Source: Humulus lupulus (lineage: Eukaryota > Streptophyta > Magnoliopsida > Rosales > Cannabaceae). From it: a stretch of 64,000 nt of DNA. A model generated the notes under the pieces. That model searched no databases. It was not told the origin of the DNA and saw nothing but the letters and a program-made list of their open reading frames with translations. Made by a program: the position numbers and the translations under genes. Below, piece by piece: positions 22,838 to 34,482 of the stretch (position 1 is the first letter of the stretch; each line of letters starts with the position of its first letter). The stretch is taken from contig NC_084794.1 in assembly GCF_963169125.1 (NCBI RefSeq), forward strand, positions 228,690,219 to 228,754,218, given 5' to 3'.

Positions 22838-25800
22838 AGAAAGACCAAACAGGGGAGTGATCATAGGCAAGCGGCTTACACTTTCTATACGAACCTTACA
22901 GATACCAGGGAGCATATTTACCTCACCAATGAAGACCGAGTTCCCTTCAAGAAGCCCCCACCAATGAGAAAAGACCGGTCCAAAAGGGATCCCAGTAGAT
23001 ACTACCAGTACCACAAGGATATCGGGCACACCACGGCGAAGTGCATCCACTTGAAGGAGGAGATTGAGGAGCTCATCCGCAGGGGGCATCTAGGTCGTTA
23101 TGTCAGGAGAGAAAGGCCGAAGCCAGAGGACGAGCCTGCGATACCCCAGACGCAAGGGCGAGCCCCAGAAATACAAGGAGAGGCCCGAACCATTTTCGGA
23201 GGTCCAGGATTTGGGGGGGACTCTCGGAAGGGGCGAGATAGATATGCGAGAGAGGCCCGAAGAAGTCCACCACCCTACGTCATGAGTTTGGAGCAACGAC
23301 CCCCAAAAAGCTTCAAGGGGGAAAATGACTTGATCACATTTACTGAGGAGGATGCGCGGGGGGTACATTTCCCCCACAACGACCCGCTGGTGTTGACAGT
23401 TCAGTTGGAAAATATGCGTGTGCATCAGGTTCTAGTGGACAATGGGAGCTCGGTGGACATCCTGTATCGCCCTGCCTTGGAAAAGATGGGACTGGGCATT
23501 CGTCATCTAAAGCCTTGCCAATCTTCCCTATATGTATTCACGGGGGACTTAGTGCAACCCCTAGGGATGATTGAATTGGCACTCACCATGGGGGAGCAAC
23601 CCCGGCAGACTACAGTCATGGCTAACTTTGTCGTAGTAGATTGTGCGTCAGCTTTCAATGCAGTATTGGGGAGACCATCCCTAAGAGAATTGAAAGCCAT
23701 AACTTCTATATATCACCTGGTTGTCAAGTTCCCAACTCCAGGAGGGGTCGCTAGTATGAAGGGAGAACAGAAAGAAGCAAGGGAGTGCTACAACACCTCA
23801 CTCCGCGCGCCTGTGAAACAGCGGGAACCAATGGCCATGGTGATACATGAGGCGCTACGTGTGCCCACGGGGAGTCCGTAGGAGCTAGACCCTCGAGTCA
23901 TGGAGGAGTCAAGAGCAGAACCAGTGGAGGAAGTAGAGGAGGTTATAGTAGTGGAAGAACCGTTGAGAAAACTGAAGGTAGGAAGAAGCCTGGAGAGTGA
24001 CGTGAAGGAGTTGATAAGGTTTTTGAAAGATAATCTGGATGTATTCGCATGGAGTCATGAAGATATGGTGGGTATAGACCCCAGTGTTATGTGCCACCAT
24101 TTGAATATCTCCCATGAAGCGAGGCCCGTTAGGCAGAAGAGGCGGGCGCTAGACCCAGAAAGGTACGCGGCCTTAAAGGAAGAGATCGACAAGCTGAAGG
24201 CCAATGGGTTTATCCGTGAGTCTTTTTACCTTGTGTGGGTGTCAAATCCAGTACTAGTCCCAAAACCAAATGGGAAATGGAGGACCTGCGTCGATTTCTC
24301 AAACCTGAATAAAGCTTGTCCTAAGGACAGCTTCCCGCTCCCGAGGATAGATCAGTTAGTAGATGCGACGGTAGGACATGAATTATTGAGCTTCATGGAC
24401 GCCTACTCAGGGTACAACAAGATTCCAATGAACCCGGCCGATGAAGAGCATACATCATTCATTACGAATAAAGGGCTCTACTATTACAAGGTGATGCCCT
24501 TCGGGTTGAAGAACGCGGGTGCCACCTATCAAAGGTTGGTCAATAAGATGTTCGCTAACCAGATAGGAAGGAACATGGAGGTGTATGTTGATGATATGTT
24601 AGTAAAGACCAAGGATGCAACAGAGCTCAACAAGGACCTTGGTGAGATGTTTGACACACTTAGGAAGTACCGAATGAAGTTGAATCCCGTCAAGTGCACC
24701 TTCGGTGTATCCCCAGGAAAATTCTTGGGCTTCATGGTCAACTCCAGAGGCATCGAGGCCAATCCTGATAAGATAAAGGCCCTGATAGAGATGAGCCCAC
24801 CTAAGAACAAGAAGGAGGTGCAATGCTTAACGGGAAGGGTGGCGGCCCTTAATAGATTTATTTCAAGGTCAACCGATAAGTGCCTCCCCTTCTTTAACAT
24901 CCTCAAAGGGAGCAAAAAGTTCGCTTGGGATGAGGAATGTGAAGAGGCATTTATCAAGCTGAAGGAGCACTTGGGGAAGCCACCCCTGATGGTGAAACCT
25001 GAGAAAGGCGAGAAGCTATACCTATACATGGCAGTGTCTGAACATGCCATAAGCGCAGCCTTGATTAAAGGGGAGAAGAAGCAGCAACAACCCATGTACT
25101 ATATCAGCAAGCGTTTGGTGGATGCGGAGAACCGGTACCCAAAGATTGAAAAGTTGGCCTACGCACTAGTTGTGGCCTCGAGGAAGTTGAGGCCCTACTT
25201 CCATGCGCACGCAATTGAAGTTCTCACGGATAGTCCTTTAAGGCAGGTCCTACATTAACCTGAGACCTCGGGGAGGCTGATGAAATGGTCGATCGAGTTG
25301 AGTCAATTCGATATCGTGTATACCCCAAGAGCTTCCATCAATGGACAGGTGCTGGCAGACTTTATAGTGGAGTTCACCCGTCAGCCAAATGGAGGAAGAA
25401 GTGAAGAATGGGAGCAGCCTGACATAGAGGAGGAACGAGGCGATCTTGAGGAATGGAGTCTACATGTGGACGTGGCGTCCAATGAAGGAGGATCTGGAGC
25501 CGGTATCATGATGACAGGACCCGAGGGACACAAGATGTTTTGTGCTATCCGGTTCGGGTTCGAGGCCTCTAATAACGAGGCGGAGTACGAGGCGCTCCTG
25601 GCTGGCTTGTGTTTAGCCCAGGAGCTAAAAGTGACGCGCCTTTGTATTTTTAGCGACTCTTAGTTGGCGGTGTACCAAGTGAAGGGGGAATATCAAGCGA
25701 GAGGACCCAAGATGGCAGCCTACTTGGAGAGGGTGAAAGGCTATCTGGGACGGTTAACAGCTTATAGCATAGAGCAGATCTCCAGAGAAAGGAATTCCCA

Positions 25801-27168
25801 TGCTGATGCACTCGTGAAGCTAGCTTCCACCAAGGATGGGGATATCCTGGAGTCAATACCAGTGGAGTACTTGCCCAAACCCAGCATCGTAAGAACGGAC
25901 GTACATATGATTAGTATCCCAAAGGAGTCATGGGCGGAGCCGATTAAAAGATACTTGGAGGAAGGAACCTCGCCTGTGGACAAGAAAGAGGCCCAAAGGT
26001 TGGTGTACAAGGCAGCTAGATACACCTTGTTAGATGAGGTTCTATACAAGAAAGGGTTCTCAATGCCACTTCTGCGATGTGTAGAGAAGGAGGAGGCGTT
26101 AAAGGTACTACATGAGATACATGAAGGAGAGTGTGGTAACCATGAGAGCGGACCGTCAACGGCTAGGAAGGCCATAAGACAAGGGTACTACTGGCCTTCA
26201 ATGGAAAAAGATGCAAGCGACTTTGCCAAGAAATACGAAAAATGCCAGAAACACGCTAACTACACTCGGAGGCCCCTAAATGAGTTAATTAGCCTGACCA
26301 GCCCTTGGCCCTTCGCTATCTGGGGGATAGAATTGATCGGCGCCCTTCCTGCGGGTAGGGGAGGGGCGAAGTACGCAGTGGTAGCTGTGGACTATTTCAC
26401 CAAGTGGGTTGAAGCGGAGCCACTCGTGAAGATAACTGCCAAGCACATCACCTCTTTCGTCAACAAATTCATTGTCTGCAGATACGGAGTGCCCTACAAA
26501 ATTATTTCTGACAACGGCACCCAGTTTGAGGGGGGGGGGGCTTTGAGGAATATTGTAGGGGAAGGGGGATAAAGAAGAGTTTTTCAGCAGTAGTACACCC
26601 GCAGGCCAATGGGCAAGTGGAGGACATTAACAGGGTTCTTAAAAAGAACCTGAAAACCAAGTTAGAAAAGATGAAAGGAGCCTGGGTGGAAGAGCTGCCG
26701 AATGTGCTGTGGGCCTACAGAACCCCCCCTCGCACGACCACTGGAGAGTCCCCATTCTCCTTAGCATATGGGTGCGAGGCTGTCCTCCCAGTGGAGATGC
26801 ATGTGAGTTCCTTCAGGGTACAGGCGTATGGAGACGAGGCCAATCGCGTAGCTTTGGCTGAGAGCCTGGACATGCTAGAAGAGAGAAGGGAAAAAGCACA
26901 AATGAGGGTGGCGGTATACCAGCAGCGCGCAGCAAGGTACTACAACTCGAGGGTGCACGAGAGAACTTTCAGAGTTGGCGACCTGGTGCTAAGGAAGGTA
27001 CTCCCCAACACGCGAGACCCAGGGGCAGGAGTGCTTGGGGCGAACTGGGAGGGGCCATACCAGGTTGCTCAGTGCATACCCCCGAACACTTATAAGCTGG
27101 CGCGCATGGATGACACCATCATACCTCGATCATGGAACGCGGAGCACCTTAGGAAGTACTACCAGTAA
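22838..27168 (+). pseudogene. Gyp2 protease-RT-RNase H-integrase, broken
   Basis: Order: knuckle-like YYQYHKDIGHTTAKC, in which the first Cys is Tyr; protease VDNGSSVDILY; reverse transcriptase with YVDD (about 24590); RNase H (YVDGASN-type region reading HVDVASN); integrase zinc finger (HEGECGNH ... CEKCQKH); integrase core and C-terminus ending KYYQ at 27168. In-frame stops: 23879-23881, 25256-25258 and 25661-25663 (SDS*LAV, usually SDSQL). The frame shifts after the G run at about 26529-26540. The first integrase catalytic Asp (WGIDLIG) is Glu (WGIELIG). Not functional as it stands. Confidence 0.9.
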
Positions 27169-28424
27169 GGCGCCCACGCCCAGTGCTAGAAGGATAGGTT
27201 CTAAAAAATGTTGCATGTTATCTTAGTATGGTAGAGAAGAATCAAAGAGGTTACTTAGATAACCTCCTGAGTAGGTGTGAGTTTTTTTTTTTTTTTTTAA
27301 TTTTCTATGAGAATCTAATATGTATCGCTGTAGCCAGAACTCTATGAATGAAACTGTTTGCAACTTCATGTGTTACTTTTCTTTGCTACGCGGGTGTCGG
27401 CCTAAGTGCCTGTCGAAATAACTTTCACCAAACACTTGGGGGGCAGGACAGGAGGCAAAAACATACAGCTAGCAGGGGGAACCTAAAAAGGGCTCCTAAA
27501 AAGGACCCCCCAGCGGAGGATCCTAGAAAGGACCCCTTGCTCTCCTAAAACGGAGGATCCTAAAAAGGACCCCTTGCCCTCCTAAAAAGGAGGCTCCTAA
27601 AGGGGACCCTCTACCAAGAGGATCCTAAAAACGACCCCCTATCAGGAGGACCCTAAAAAGGACCCTATGCACTAGGAGGATCCTAAAAAGGGCCCTCCAT
27701 TAGGAGGAAGTGGCCCATGAAGATAAAGCAAGCAATGAGCAGGAGGACCCAAAAGGGACCATGACCCTAAAAAGGACCCTTTAACAGGGGATCCCAGAGG
27801 GACCCCTTATACCAGGGCCTTAAACGAAGTCCTTACAAGGCATCCCTTGGGATCACGAGGATTAGCTACCCTTGTGAACACCAAGGAGGCCATAGGGACT
27901 TACAAAAAAAAAGATGGTAACGACAATAATAAGTCTAGAGCGGCCACCAAGTCGTCTAGCCAAAAAGGGTCCTAAAAGAGACCCTTGCAAAAATAGTACT
28001 ATGAATAACGACGAGAAGGACGCTTCTCGCAAAGAAATAATAAGCGCGCGCAAGAATATATAAAAGGATAGCTAGGACCCAAGGGGTCAAAATATCCTTA
28101 TAAGAGTAATCAAGAGGCACCAAAAGAGGTCCCAGTGAACCCTTTCACATGGGCTCCAAAGGACCTCTAGCCTGGAAAATAAAAGAGGGGAACCAACCAA
28201 ACCCCACCATGCAGGCTCAAAAGGACCTCAAATGCAGTAGAATAAAAGATAAATAGAAATACATGTATATATACATTGAAAAAGAAAGTTTTGAAGACAG
28301 TACAAGAGTTACAAAAGAAAAGTAGTAATGACAATCATATTACAAAGGCCCAAAATACAAAAAAAAAAGGAAGAGAGCGTACACCCATGGTGGGCTAGCT
28401 GACAAATGTTATGAAATAACTACT
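27169..28424. other. Gyp2 spacer between pol and the antisense gene
   Basis: Non-coding. A 14-16 bp T run lies near 27282-27298. CTTGGGGGGCAGGACAGG is near 27435. A degenerate short repeat built on GGAGGATCCTAAAAAGGACC occupies about 27480-27830, with weaker traces to about 28150. The spacer separates two convergent genes and may hold their 3' ends. Confidence 0.65.
27480..27830. repeat. Degenerate short repeat, GGATCCTAAAAAGGACC type
   Basis: About ten copies of a 20-35 bp word related to AGGAGGATCCTAAAAAGGAC with irregular spacing, for example at 27505, 27545, 27618, 27650 and 27680. AGGATCCT inside the word is an 8-bp palindrome. It lies between the 3' ends of the sense pol and the antisense gene. 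Confidence 0.7.
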
Positions 28425-30899
28425 TCAGGGCCTCCTACCGCGGGCGCTCCACATGGCCGCTCGAGGGACGGCGTGCTCACCGAAAGAAGAGAAATCGAAA
28501 TTGGGATCCTGCCTCCACATGTTGTAAAGGGCATGGTCTATGGACCGGTGCTCAGTGGCAGTCTTCTCCGCCTCCAAGGAAGCATTTCTCTCCTGCAACG
28601 TGGCAACATCGGCCCTAGCAGTCTGGAGTTCGACCCTGATAGCCTCGACTTCAGCCTCCGACTGGGTAACTCTCTGCTGCGTTGCGGCCGCGATGGCCTT
28701 GGCCCCCTGGAGTTCGCTCTCCAAGCTGGTAACTTGGCCCTGTAGCTCCTTGGCCTTGGCAGCCACTTTCTTCCTCTTTAGTAATGAGTTGGAAAGTTTG
28801 GTCCGAACCCTTGACAACTTAGCCTTGGTCTCATTAAGCTCCCTCTCAAGCTCCTGAGCCCGTGCTGCACGACGGTCCCTCTCGGTGCATGACGCGGAAA
28901 GATTGCCAGCCGGGTCGGCAAACCGCAGAGCCACAGTATAGGCCTGCACAAGAATGTTAACAACAACAACAATAAGTGACAAAAACAAAAAATATATGCA
29001 TAAACACCTATACATAATAGGGCTGACGCGAGGTGCGGGAACTCACCCAAGTCATTGAGTGCCTTAGGTTTTCCCCAAGGTCCGACTGAGTCACATTCCC
29101 AAGGCCATTCCAGTCAGATACGGGGAGGCTCGAGGCAAGTTGGGTGTGTTGCTGCCCGTAAGACGTTGCCATCTGAGTCACCCAGGGCTCCCCATCCGCA
29201 CCAGGGGCACCTGGCTGGATGAGGACAGACGACCCGCTCGCCGAAGTGGGAGGGGGCGCAGTGAAAGTGGAAAACTGAGGCTCTGGTAGATCAGAGGGAG
29301 GCTCCGGAAGGTCAACGTAGTAAGCCCCCGATGGTCCAGGGTCGAGAGGAGCCTGAGGGAAGGCGTCGTAGCCCTTAGAGTCAGGGCAAACATAACACCC
29401 CGGTGCGACATGTTGGTCTCGAGAGTGGAAGGCCATGTCCTGGTCATATGAGTCATAAAGGGGGCATCCCCTGGGGGACAAGGATCGCTGGTAGGGTCCC
29501 CCGCGTTCAAAGGGGGCTTCCCCCGGCTCCTCCTCAGCCTCACCTTCGTCTGGGAAAGGCTCAGCCAGCGCAGCCATAGTCTTCTTTGACTCGGAAATCG
29601 ACCACAGGAACTTGGGGTCCGAACCCGGGGACAACTGGTGGAGGTTGAGATTTTCCATGGTGAATAAGAATACCGCCTTCTTCATGGCGGGGTCAGCATT
29701 AATTAGGTCCTTCACGGCGTCCGCCTTCGACCCCACGACCGAGGGAACAGCAAATTGGTCTGCATGATCCACGCCATTGTCAATGCAAACATAAGTACAA
29801 AACAGTAAGTTCTAACAAGAAGAAAAGGAGGACCAGGGTACTTACTGGGGGTGGCGCGGAAGTGTTCACGGACAGAGAGAGGGCCCTCTACGAAGAAAAA
29901 TTCTTGTTTCCAAGACCCCGTATTGGGCACTGAGCCCTCTATCAAGGGGAGCTCGTTATTAGCCTTTTGCAAATAGTAGAAGCCCTTGGACTTAGGAGAG
30001 GCCATGAGGTTGTACAGGAACTGCACCTCTTGCGCCGTGGGAGCACGTTTAGCCAGTTCCTTGAACACCACAAAAAGGCAGCTCAAGGTCAACCAACTGT
30101 TGGGTGACAGCTGAAGGGGGGCTAGGTCGAAATAGTTAAGGACCGCTACGAAGAACGGGTGCAAGGGGATGGTGCCATCCACCTTCAAAATGTGCTCGCT
30201 CAAAGCCATAAGGCCGGCCCGAGGGCGGTCAGCCCGGCATGTCCCTTGAGGAGCGTATAAGGCATATTCTAGGGGAACACGACAGTGCTTCACATTTTCT
30301 TTCAATTTATTCTCGGACATATGTGACACCAGCTCGGACGCCAGTAAAGGAGCGTCGTCCTGTTCCTGGATAGATACCTGTCGTCGTGCCCTCGGCATAT
30401 CTGCAAAATCAAAAGAAAAATGTGAGGAAGAGACAGAACACTTAACCCTCCATTTTTTCTTCCTAGCAAGAGTCTTCCATCGAGGGAGCGACTGCGGAAG
30501 CGCTGAGCTAGGAAAAACTGAGACTAGGGGCTGAGGAGAAGCGGAGGCAGCCCCATGACAGTCATCAGGCGAGGAGGGGTTGGAAGGCTCAGGCGGAAGG
30601 TGTCCCTCCATAAACTCCAACTCCCTCTGCAACTCTAAAAGGGTCATCCTAAGGCTCGCTACATGGTCACTAAGGTCTGGGGGGAAAGGTGCTCCGTCTC
30701 CTCTCAGCACTGAGTCAATTTCGCTATCCACCACCCAAATTTTACGCCTAAGTTCAGCCAGGTGCTCAAGATGGCGGATACGAGCCTGCCTTAAGGAGTC
30801 ATAGTCCTGGTAAGGGTTTTCCTCAGGGGAATCTGAGTCTGAGGACAGGTTGATAAATTCAACCCCCGGAGGTATGTCGGACGGGCCGTCACTGGCCAT
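28425..30899 (-). CDS. Gyp2 antisense gene: PF04195-like domain plus coiled coil, 761 aa, three exons
   Basis: Minus-strand exons 30899-29846, 29759-29047, 28943-28425. Introns are 86 and 103 bp with donors GTAAGT and GTGAGT and acceptors CAG; phases agree and no stop interrupts 761 codons. An acidic N-terminus is followed by a basic patch (ARKKKWR). Residues about 230-330 (LSEHILKVDGTIPLHPFF, PNSWLTLSCLFVVFKEL, KGFYYLQK) match the plant 'putative gypsy type transposon' family PF04195. Next is a Pro/Gly-rich linker. The last exon is a coiled coil (RVTQSEAEVEAIRVELQ). Comparable antisense genes are known in Grande/Retand-type Tat elements; their function is unknown. It is open although sense gag-pol is broken. 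Start MASDGPSD is the first ATG downstream of the 30920 region that keeps the frame; a 5' non-coding exon is possible. Confidence 0.85.
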
Positions 30900-31512
30900 G
30901 AAACTGCGTTCCGAAAGCAAAAAGGGGGTTCATGTATAAATGAGGGGATGGCTACAAAACACAAAGGAATAGGCTTAATATCTCTAGATGCAAACGTCCT
31001 AAATGGCCCACTACAGGGTATAAAAAAGAGGGGCATGCATATGGTCAAACTCACTACAAGCTCAGGCCAAGGTACCCCATCCCGAGTAATGCTAATTTGG
31101 ACCCAATGAACATGAGGGAAAAAGAAAATATAACTCAAGCAGACAAGATGGAGCGTTGTCGAGGTCGAAAGGAGGTCGAGGGCCAAAAACACCAAATGGT
31201 CGAATATACGCGTCTGCAAAAATAGACAAAAAGGATGTGTTAGCCTCCAAATAGACATACCAAAAAATTAGCTCATTTGTAAAAAAAAAATAAAAATGAA
31301 TGAGATGAAAAAATAAAATGAAGGAAACTATGGCAAAAATGTGGGAGTGGGGGATTGAACCCCTTACCTCTTGAAAGAAGGAGGATACTCAAAACCACTA
31401 AGCCAATGAAGTAAGGTGTAAATAATAAGCCTTGCATGAGGGCCTATTTATAAGGGTCAAGGAGAATAGTCTACAAGAGCACCTAAAGGACCTCTCCTAG
31501 ACTGGGGGCAAG
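30900..31512. other. Region upstream of the antisense gene and Gyp2 polypurine tract
   Basis: Should contain the promoter and leader of the antisense gene, read leftwards. An acceptor-like TTTTTGCAG occurs on the minus strand near 31210, so a leader exon is possible. AGACTGGGGGCAAG at 31499-31512 is the polypurine tract touching the 3' LTR. A tRNA-like remnant sits at 31347-31408. Confidence 0.6.
31347..31408 (-). other. tRNA-like remnant with Pol III A and B boxes
   Basis: On the minus strand TGGCTTAGTGG (31405-31395) fits the A box and GGTTCAATCCC (about 31359-31349) fits the B box GGTTCGANTCC with one change. Their spacing of about 33 nt between boxes is normal for a tRNA or SINE head. 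I could not build a convincing full cloverleaf, so it is called a remnant. Confidence 0.45.
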
Positions 31513-32879
31513 TGTGGATGCTCAATATTCCACGCTCATAAAAGATCCAAGACGCGCCTAGGCGCGAGGCCCTGCCTTGCTCCCAGCACGCCCACGCAAG
31601 GCCATGTCCGCATAGTCACCAACTCGGCATCATGCCCCGGCCACACGAGGCCATGCGGAGTCCTCACATATGCCCAGGCGCGAGGTCCGTCCCGCGCACA
31701 GCCTCGACCATGCGAGGCCCAGTGTCCCAGCGTCTCACAAGTGCAGCCCGTGCCCAGGTGCGAGGCCCGTCTCGCGTCACGCTGCGCGCGCCCGACTCCA
31801 CACGCGAGGCCCCGCCTCGTGTCACGCTGCGCGCGCCCGAGTGCCCACGCGAGGTCCTGCCTTGCGCCACGCCGCATGCACCCCGACTGCCCTCGCAAGG
31901 CTCGTCTCGCATCATGCTGCATGCACCCAACTCCCCACGCGAGGCCCCGCCTTGCGTCACGCTGCGCGCGCCCGGGTGCCCACGCGAGGCCCTGCCTCGC
32001 GCCACGCCGCACGCACCCCGACTGCCCTCGTGAGGCCCCGCCTCGCGTCACGCTGTGTGCGCCCGAGTGCCCACGCGAGGCCCTGCCTCGCCTCACGCCG
32101 CGCGCGCCCGGGTCCCCCACGCGAGGCCAACGCCTCGTGTATACACCAGCCGTGTCAGGGGGTCGCGAGGGGTACCCCCACCTCAGCACGTCGTGTCCGC
32201 GCCTCTAAGAATTACCTACACAGCGGGCCTCATTGGAGAAGCCTAATCTCTCCCCTTGAGATTGGCGTGGATGACAGGACACCACTCTTATTGTGGGTAT
32301 AGCATGAGGAAGGATCAAGGGCCTCTGCAACGCACCCTTACGGACGAAGTGGGGGAAGCCTCATAGCAATTGATGCAAAGTCGGGAGGAACCAGAGTACG
32401 GACAGGATGTTCGTACTAGACGGGTAGTGGTCGTACAAATGAGGTACCTGTTGTGGTCCTCGCCAGTGCCACTATGCCTGGTACCACGCCTTTGACATTC
32501 GTACAAGACAAGTAGTGGAGTCATGACCGGGTACAAAGGTTGAGGTGCTCCCACATACTCTGACCATGTGCAAGAGCCGACATCACTACCCCTGGAACCA
32601 CTCTCCTGACAGTGTACTTATGTACTACCTGGTCCCTTGGACCACAGTGTATCTGCGGCCATTAGAGCCCACTATATAATGAACCCTAATTCCCCATGGT
32701 TAGGGGTTGGAAAATTCACTGTAGCAGGAGCACCATATTGAATACAAACGGATTTCACCATTGTTTTTCTGCAATTGTTCTTAGAGTTTACACTAAAATT
32801 TCTAAGGCTTTACTATTGATAATCTTCATCTTGCAATTCTTTCCAACTTAACTTAGTTGACGAGTTCTCACCGTCAACA
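31513..32879 (+). mobile_element. Gyp2 3' LTR
   Basis: 1367 bp, matching the 5' LTR end to end, including the 45-bp GC-rich array (about 31775-32125), the TATA box near 32672 and the terminal CCGTCAACA. It directly follows the polypurine tract. The LTRs differ at scattered sites. Confidence 0.94.
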
Positions 32880-33503
32880 GTAACAAAAGATCGATCCATG
32901 ATGCAATTTGCTAGGGTGTTAGTGGAGATTGAAATATCAGATGAGATTTCTAAGTCCATTCAATTTTTGAATGAAAGAGGTCAATTAATGGAGCAATTTG
33001 TGGAATTTGAATGGCTGCCAACACAATGTAAGCATTGCAGAGTTTATGGTCATACTGAGGCTTTGTGTAACAGGAAAAAGGGTGAGGTTTGGAGACCGAA
33101 AGAAAGGAAATTTGAAGAAGAAAATAAGGAAATTTCTTCTGAGTCGACTAATGTAGCAATTACTATAGGGTTAGCTGCTGAGGTAATATCCAAGGACAAA
33201 CAAAATGAGGTTACTAAGGAGAGTACTGATTATCCTTTGAAAACAGGTTCTTCTGATGCATATATTGGTCAAGTTTCCAAAAACTTTCAGGTAGATGTGG
33301 GCAAGGAGAGATGTGACACTAATGAAACTCAAGAGGTGGATTGGATCACTCCTAAAAAACTGGGTGGGGTGAAGTACTTAGCTACTAATGCTCCGAATAA
33401 GCTGAGGAACACATATAGTGTTTTGCAAGATAAGAGAATGGAGGTTGCAAATTTGGCTTTCACTACAGAAAAGAGGTTAAATGGAGGAGTTCAACATTCT
33501 TAG
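32880..33503 (+). pseudogene. LINE1 ORF1, 3' half with zinc knuckle
   Basis: Continues the DUF4283 region after Gyp2 (KDRSMMQFARVLVEIEI), then PTQCKHCRVYGHTEALCNRK, a CX2CX4HX4C knuckle of plant LINE ORF1 proteins. It ends at TAG 33501-33503, overlapping the ORF2 start at 33481 by 23 bp, a usual plant L1 arrangement. With the Gyp2 insertion it cannot be made as one protein. Confidence 0.85.
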
Positions 33504-34482
33504 CTGGAATGTTCGAGGCCTAAATAAGAGGGAAAAACAGAGATTCCTTCGTGCTTTCTGTAGTCTAAATAAAATTGGTATAGGTGCTTTTCTTGAGACC
33601 AAGTTACATGGTAATAAACTGGAGGAGATGATGGTTAGACAATTTGATGGCTGGAACTTTTATAAAGGGAATGCTAATGAAGGTAGAATATTGATGGTTT
33701 GGCAGAGTAGTGTTTTGTCAGTGGAAGTCTTACAAGACAGTGACCAATTTATACATGCTTATGTTAAAGAGTTAAGTTCAAGTAGGGAATTCTGTGTGAC
33801 ATTTGTGTATGGCAGAAACACGATTCAGGAGAGGATTCAGTTATGGCAGGACTTATCTTGTCTGACCTTTCCAGTTACACCTTGGCTTGTGGCAGGAGAC
33901 TTTAATTCAGTGTTTGAGTTCGATGATAGGCTAGGAGGGCATGCTGTTTCTGCTGCAGAAATGGCAGATGCGCAGAGATGGAAATCTATGGGGTTGGTGG
34001 ATGAACTTCGATCTATTGGTTCGCATTACACTTGGACCAATAACCAAGCTGATGGGGCTCGAATTTTCTCTAAATTGGACCGTATTTTTAAGAATGAAGT
34101 GTGGATAGATCTATTTCCTGATTCGATAGCATTTATAAAGTGGGATATAATATCTGATCAATGTTTTTGTATTGTTAAGGCAGTGTCAGCTGTGAACTCT
34201 GGTTTTAAACCTTTCCAGTTCTTCAATATGTGGACTGAACATGAAGGGTTCAAAGATGCAGTTATGCAAAGCTGGAACAAGCCTATTACTGCTCATGGTT
34301 TAGAAGGAATTATGAGGAAGTTGAGGAGACTAACACACGTCCTTCGACAGTTTAATAAAAGGGAGATTGGTGATGTTGAGCACAAGTTTAATCTTGCCAA
34401 AGAGGCTTACAATTCAGCTCAATACCAGCTTCAACAGAACCCTCATTCAGCTGAGTTTCAAACTGAGGAACGAACTTTGTGA
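33481..34482 (+). pseudogene. LINE1 ORF2, endonuclease only (truncated)
   Basis: Starts MEEFNILSWNVRGLNKREKQ. AP-endonuclease motifs follow: FLETKLH (metal-binding Glu), VTFVYG, WLVAGDFNSV (catalytic D/N) and SHYTWTN with DRIF. The final histidine motif SDH, usual in SDHCP, reads SDQCF, so a catalytic residue is changed. It stops at 34480-34482 and no reverse transcriptase follows, so the 3' two-thirds of ORF2 is gone and no poly-A tail is visible. Confidence 0.88.

Larger units (their letters stand above)
19918..32879 (+). mobile_element. Gyp2: full-length Ty3/gypsy Tat-like retrotransposon, 12.96 kb
   Basis: LTRs 19918-21274 and 31513-32879 (TGTGGATGCTC ... CCGTCAACA), with perfect target duplication GTAAC (19913-19917, 32880-32884) inside LINE1 ORF1. 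Primer site, gag, pol, spacer, antisense gene and polypurine tract follow in order. The sense genes are broken by stops and frameshifts while the antisense gene is open. Tat affiliation rests on the antisense PF04195-like gene after pol and on the large LTRs. Confidence 0.95.

Noticed and set aside
30401..30446. Candidate intron in exon 1 of the Gyp2 antisense gene (GTTAAG ... TTTTGCAG)
   Set aside because: Only 46 nt, too short for a normal plant intron, and removing it would break the frame that is otherwise open through both sides.
31347..31408. Functional tRNA gene
   Set aside because: Only the A and B boxes are convincing; no acceptor stem or anticodon arm could be paired, so it is listed as a remnant.
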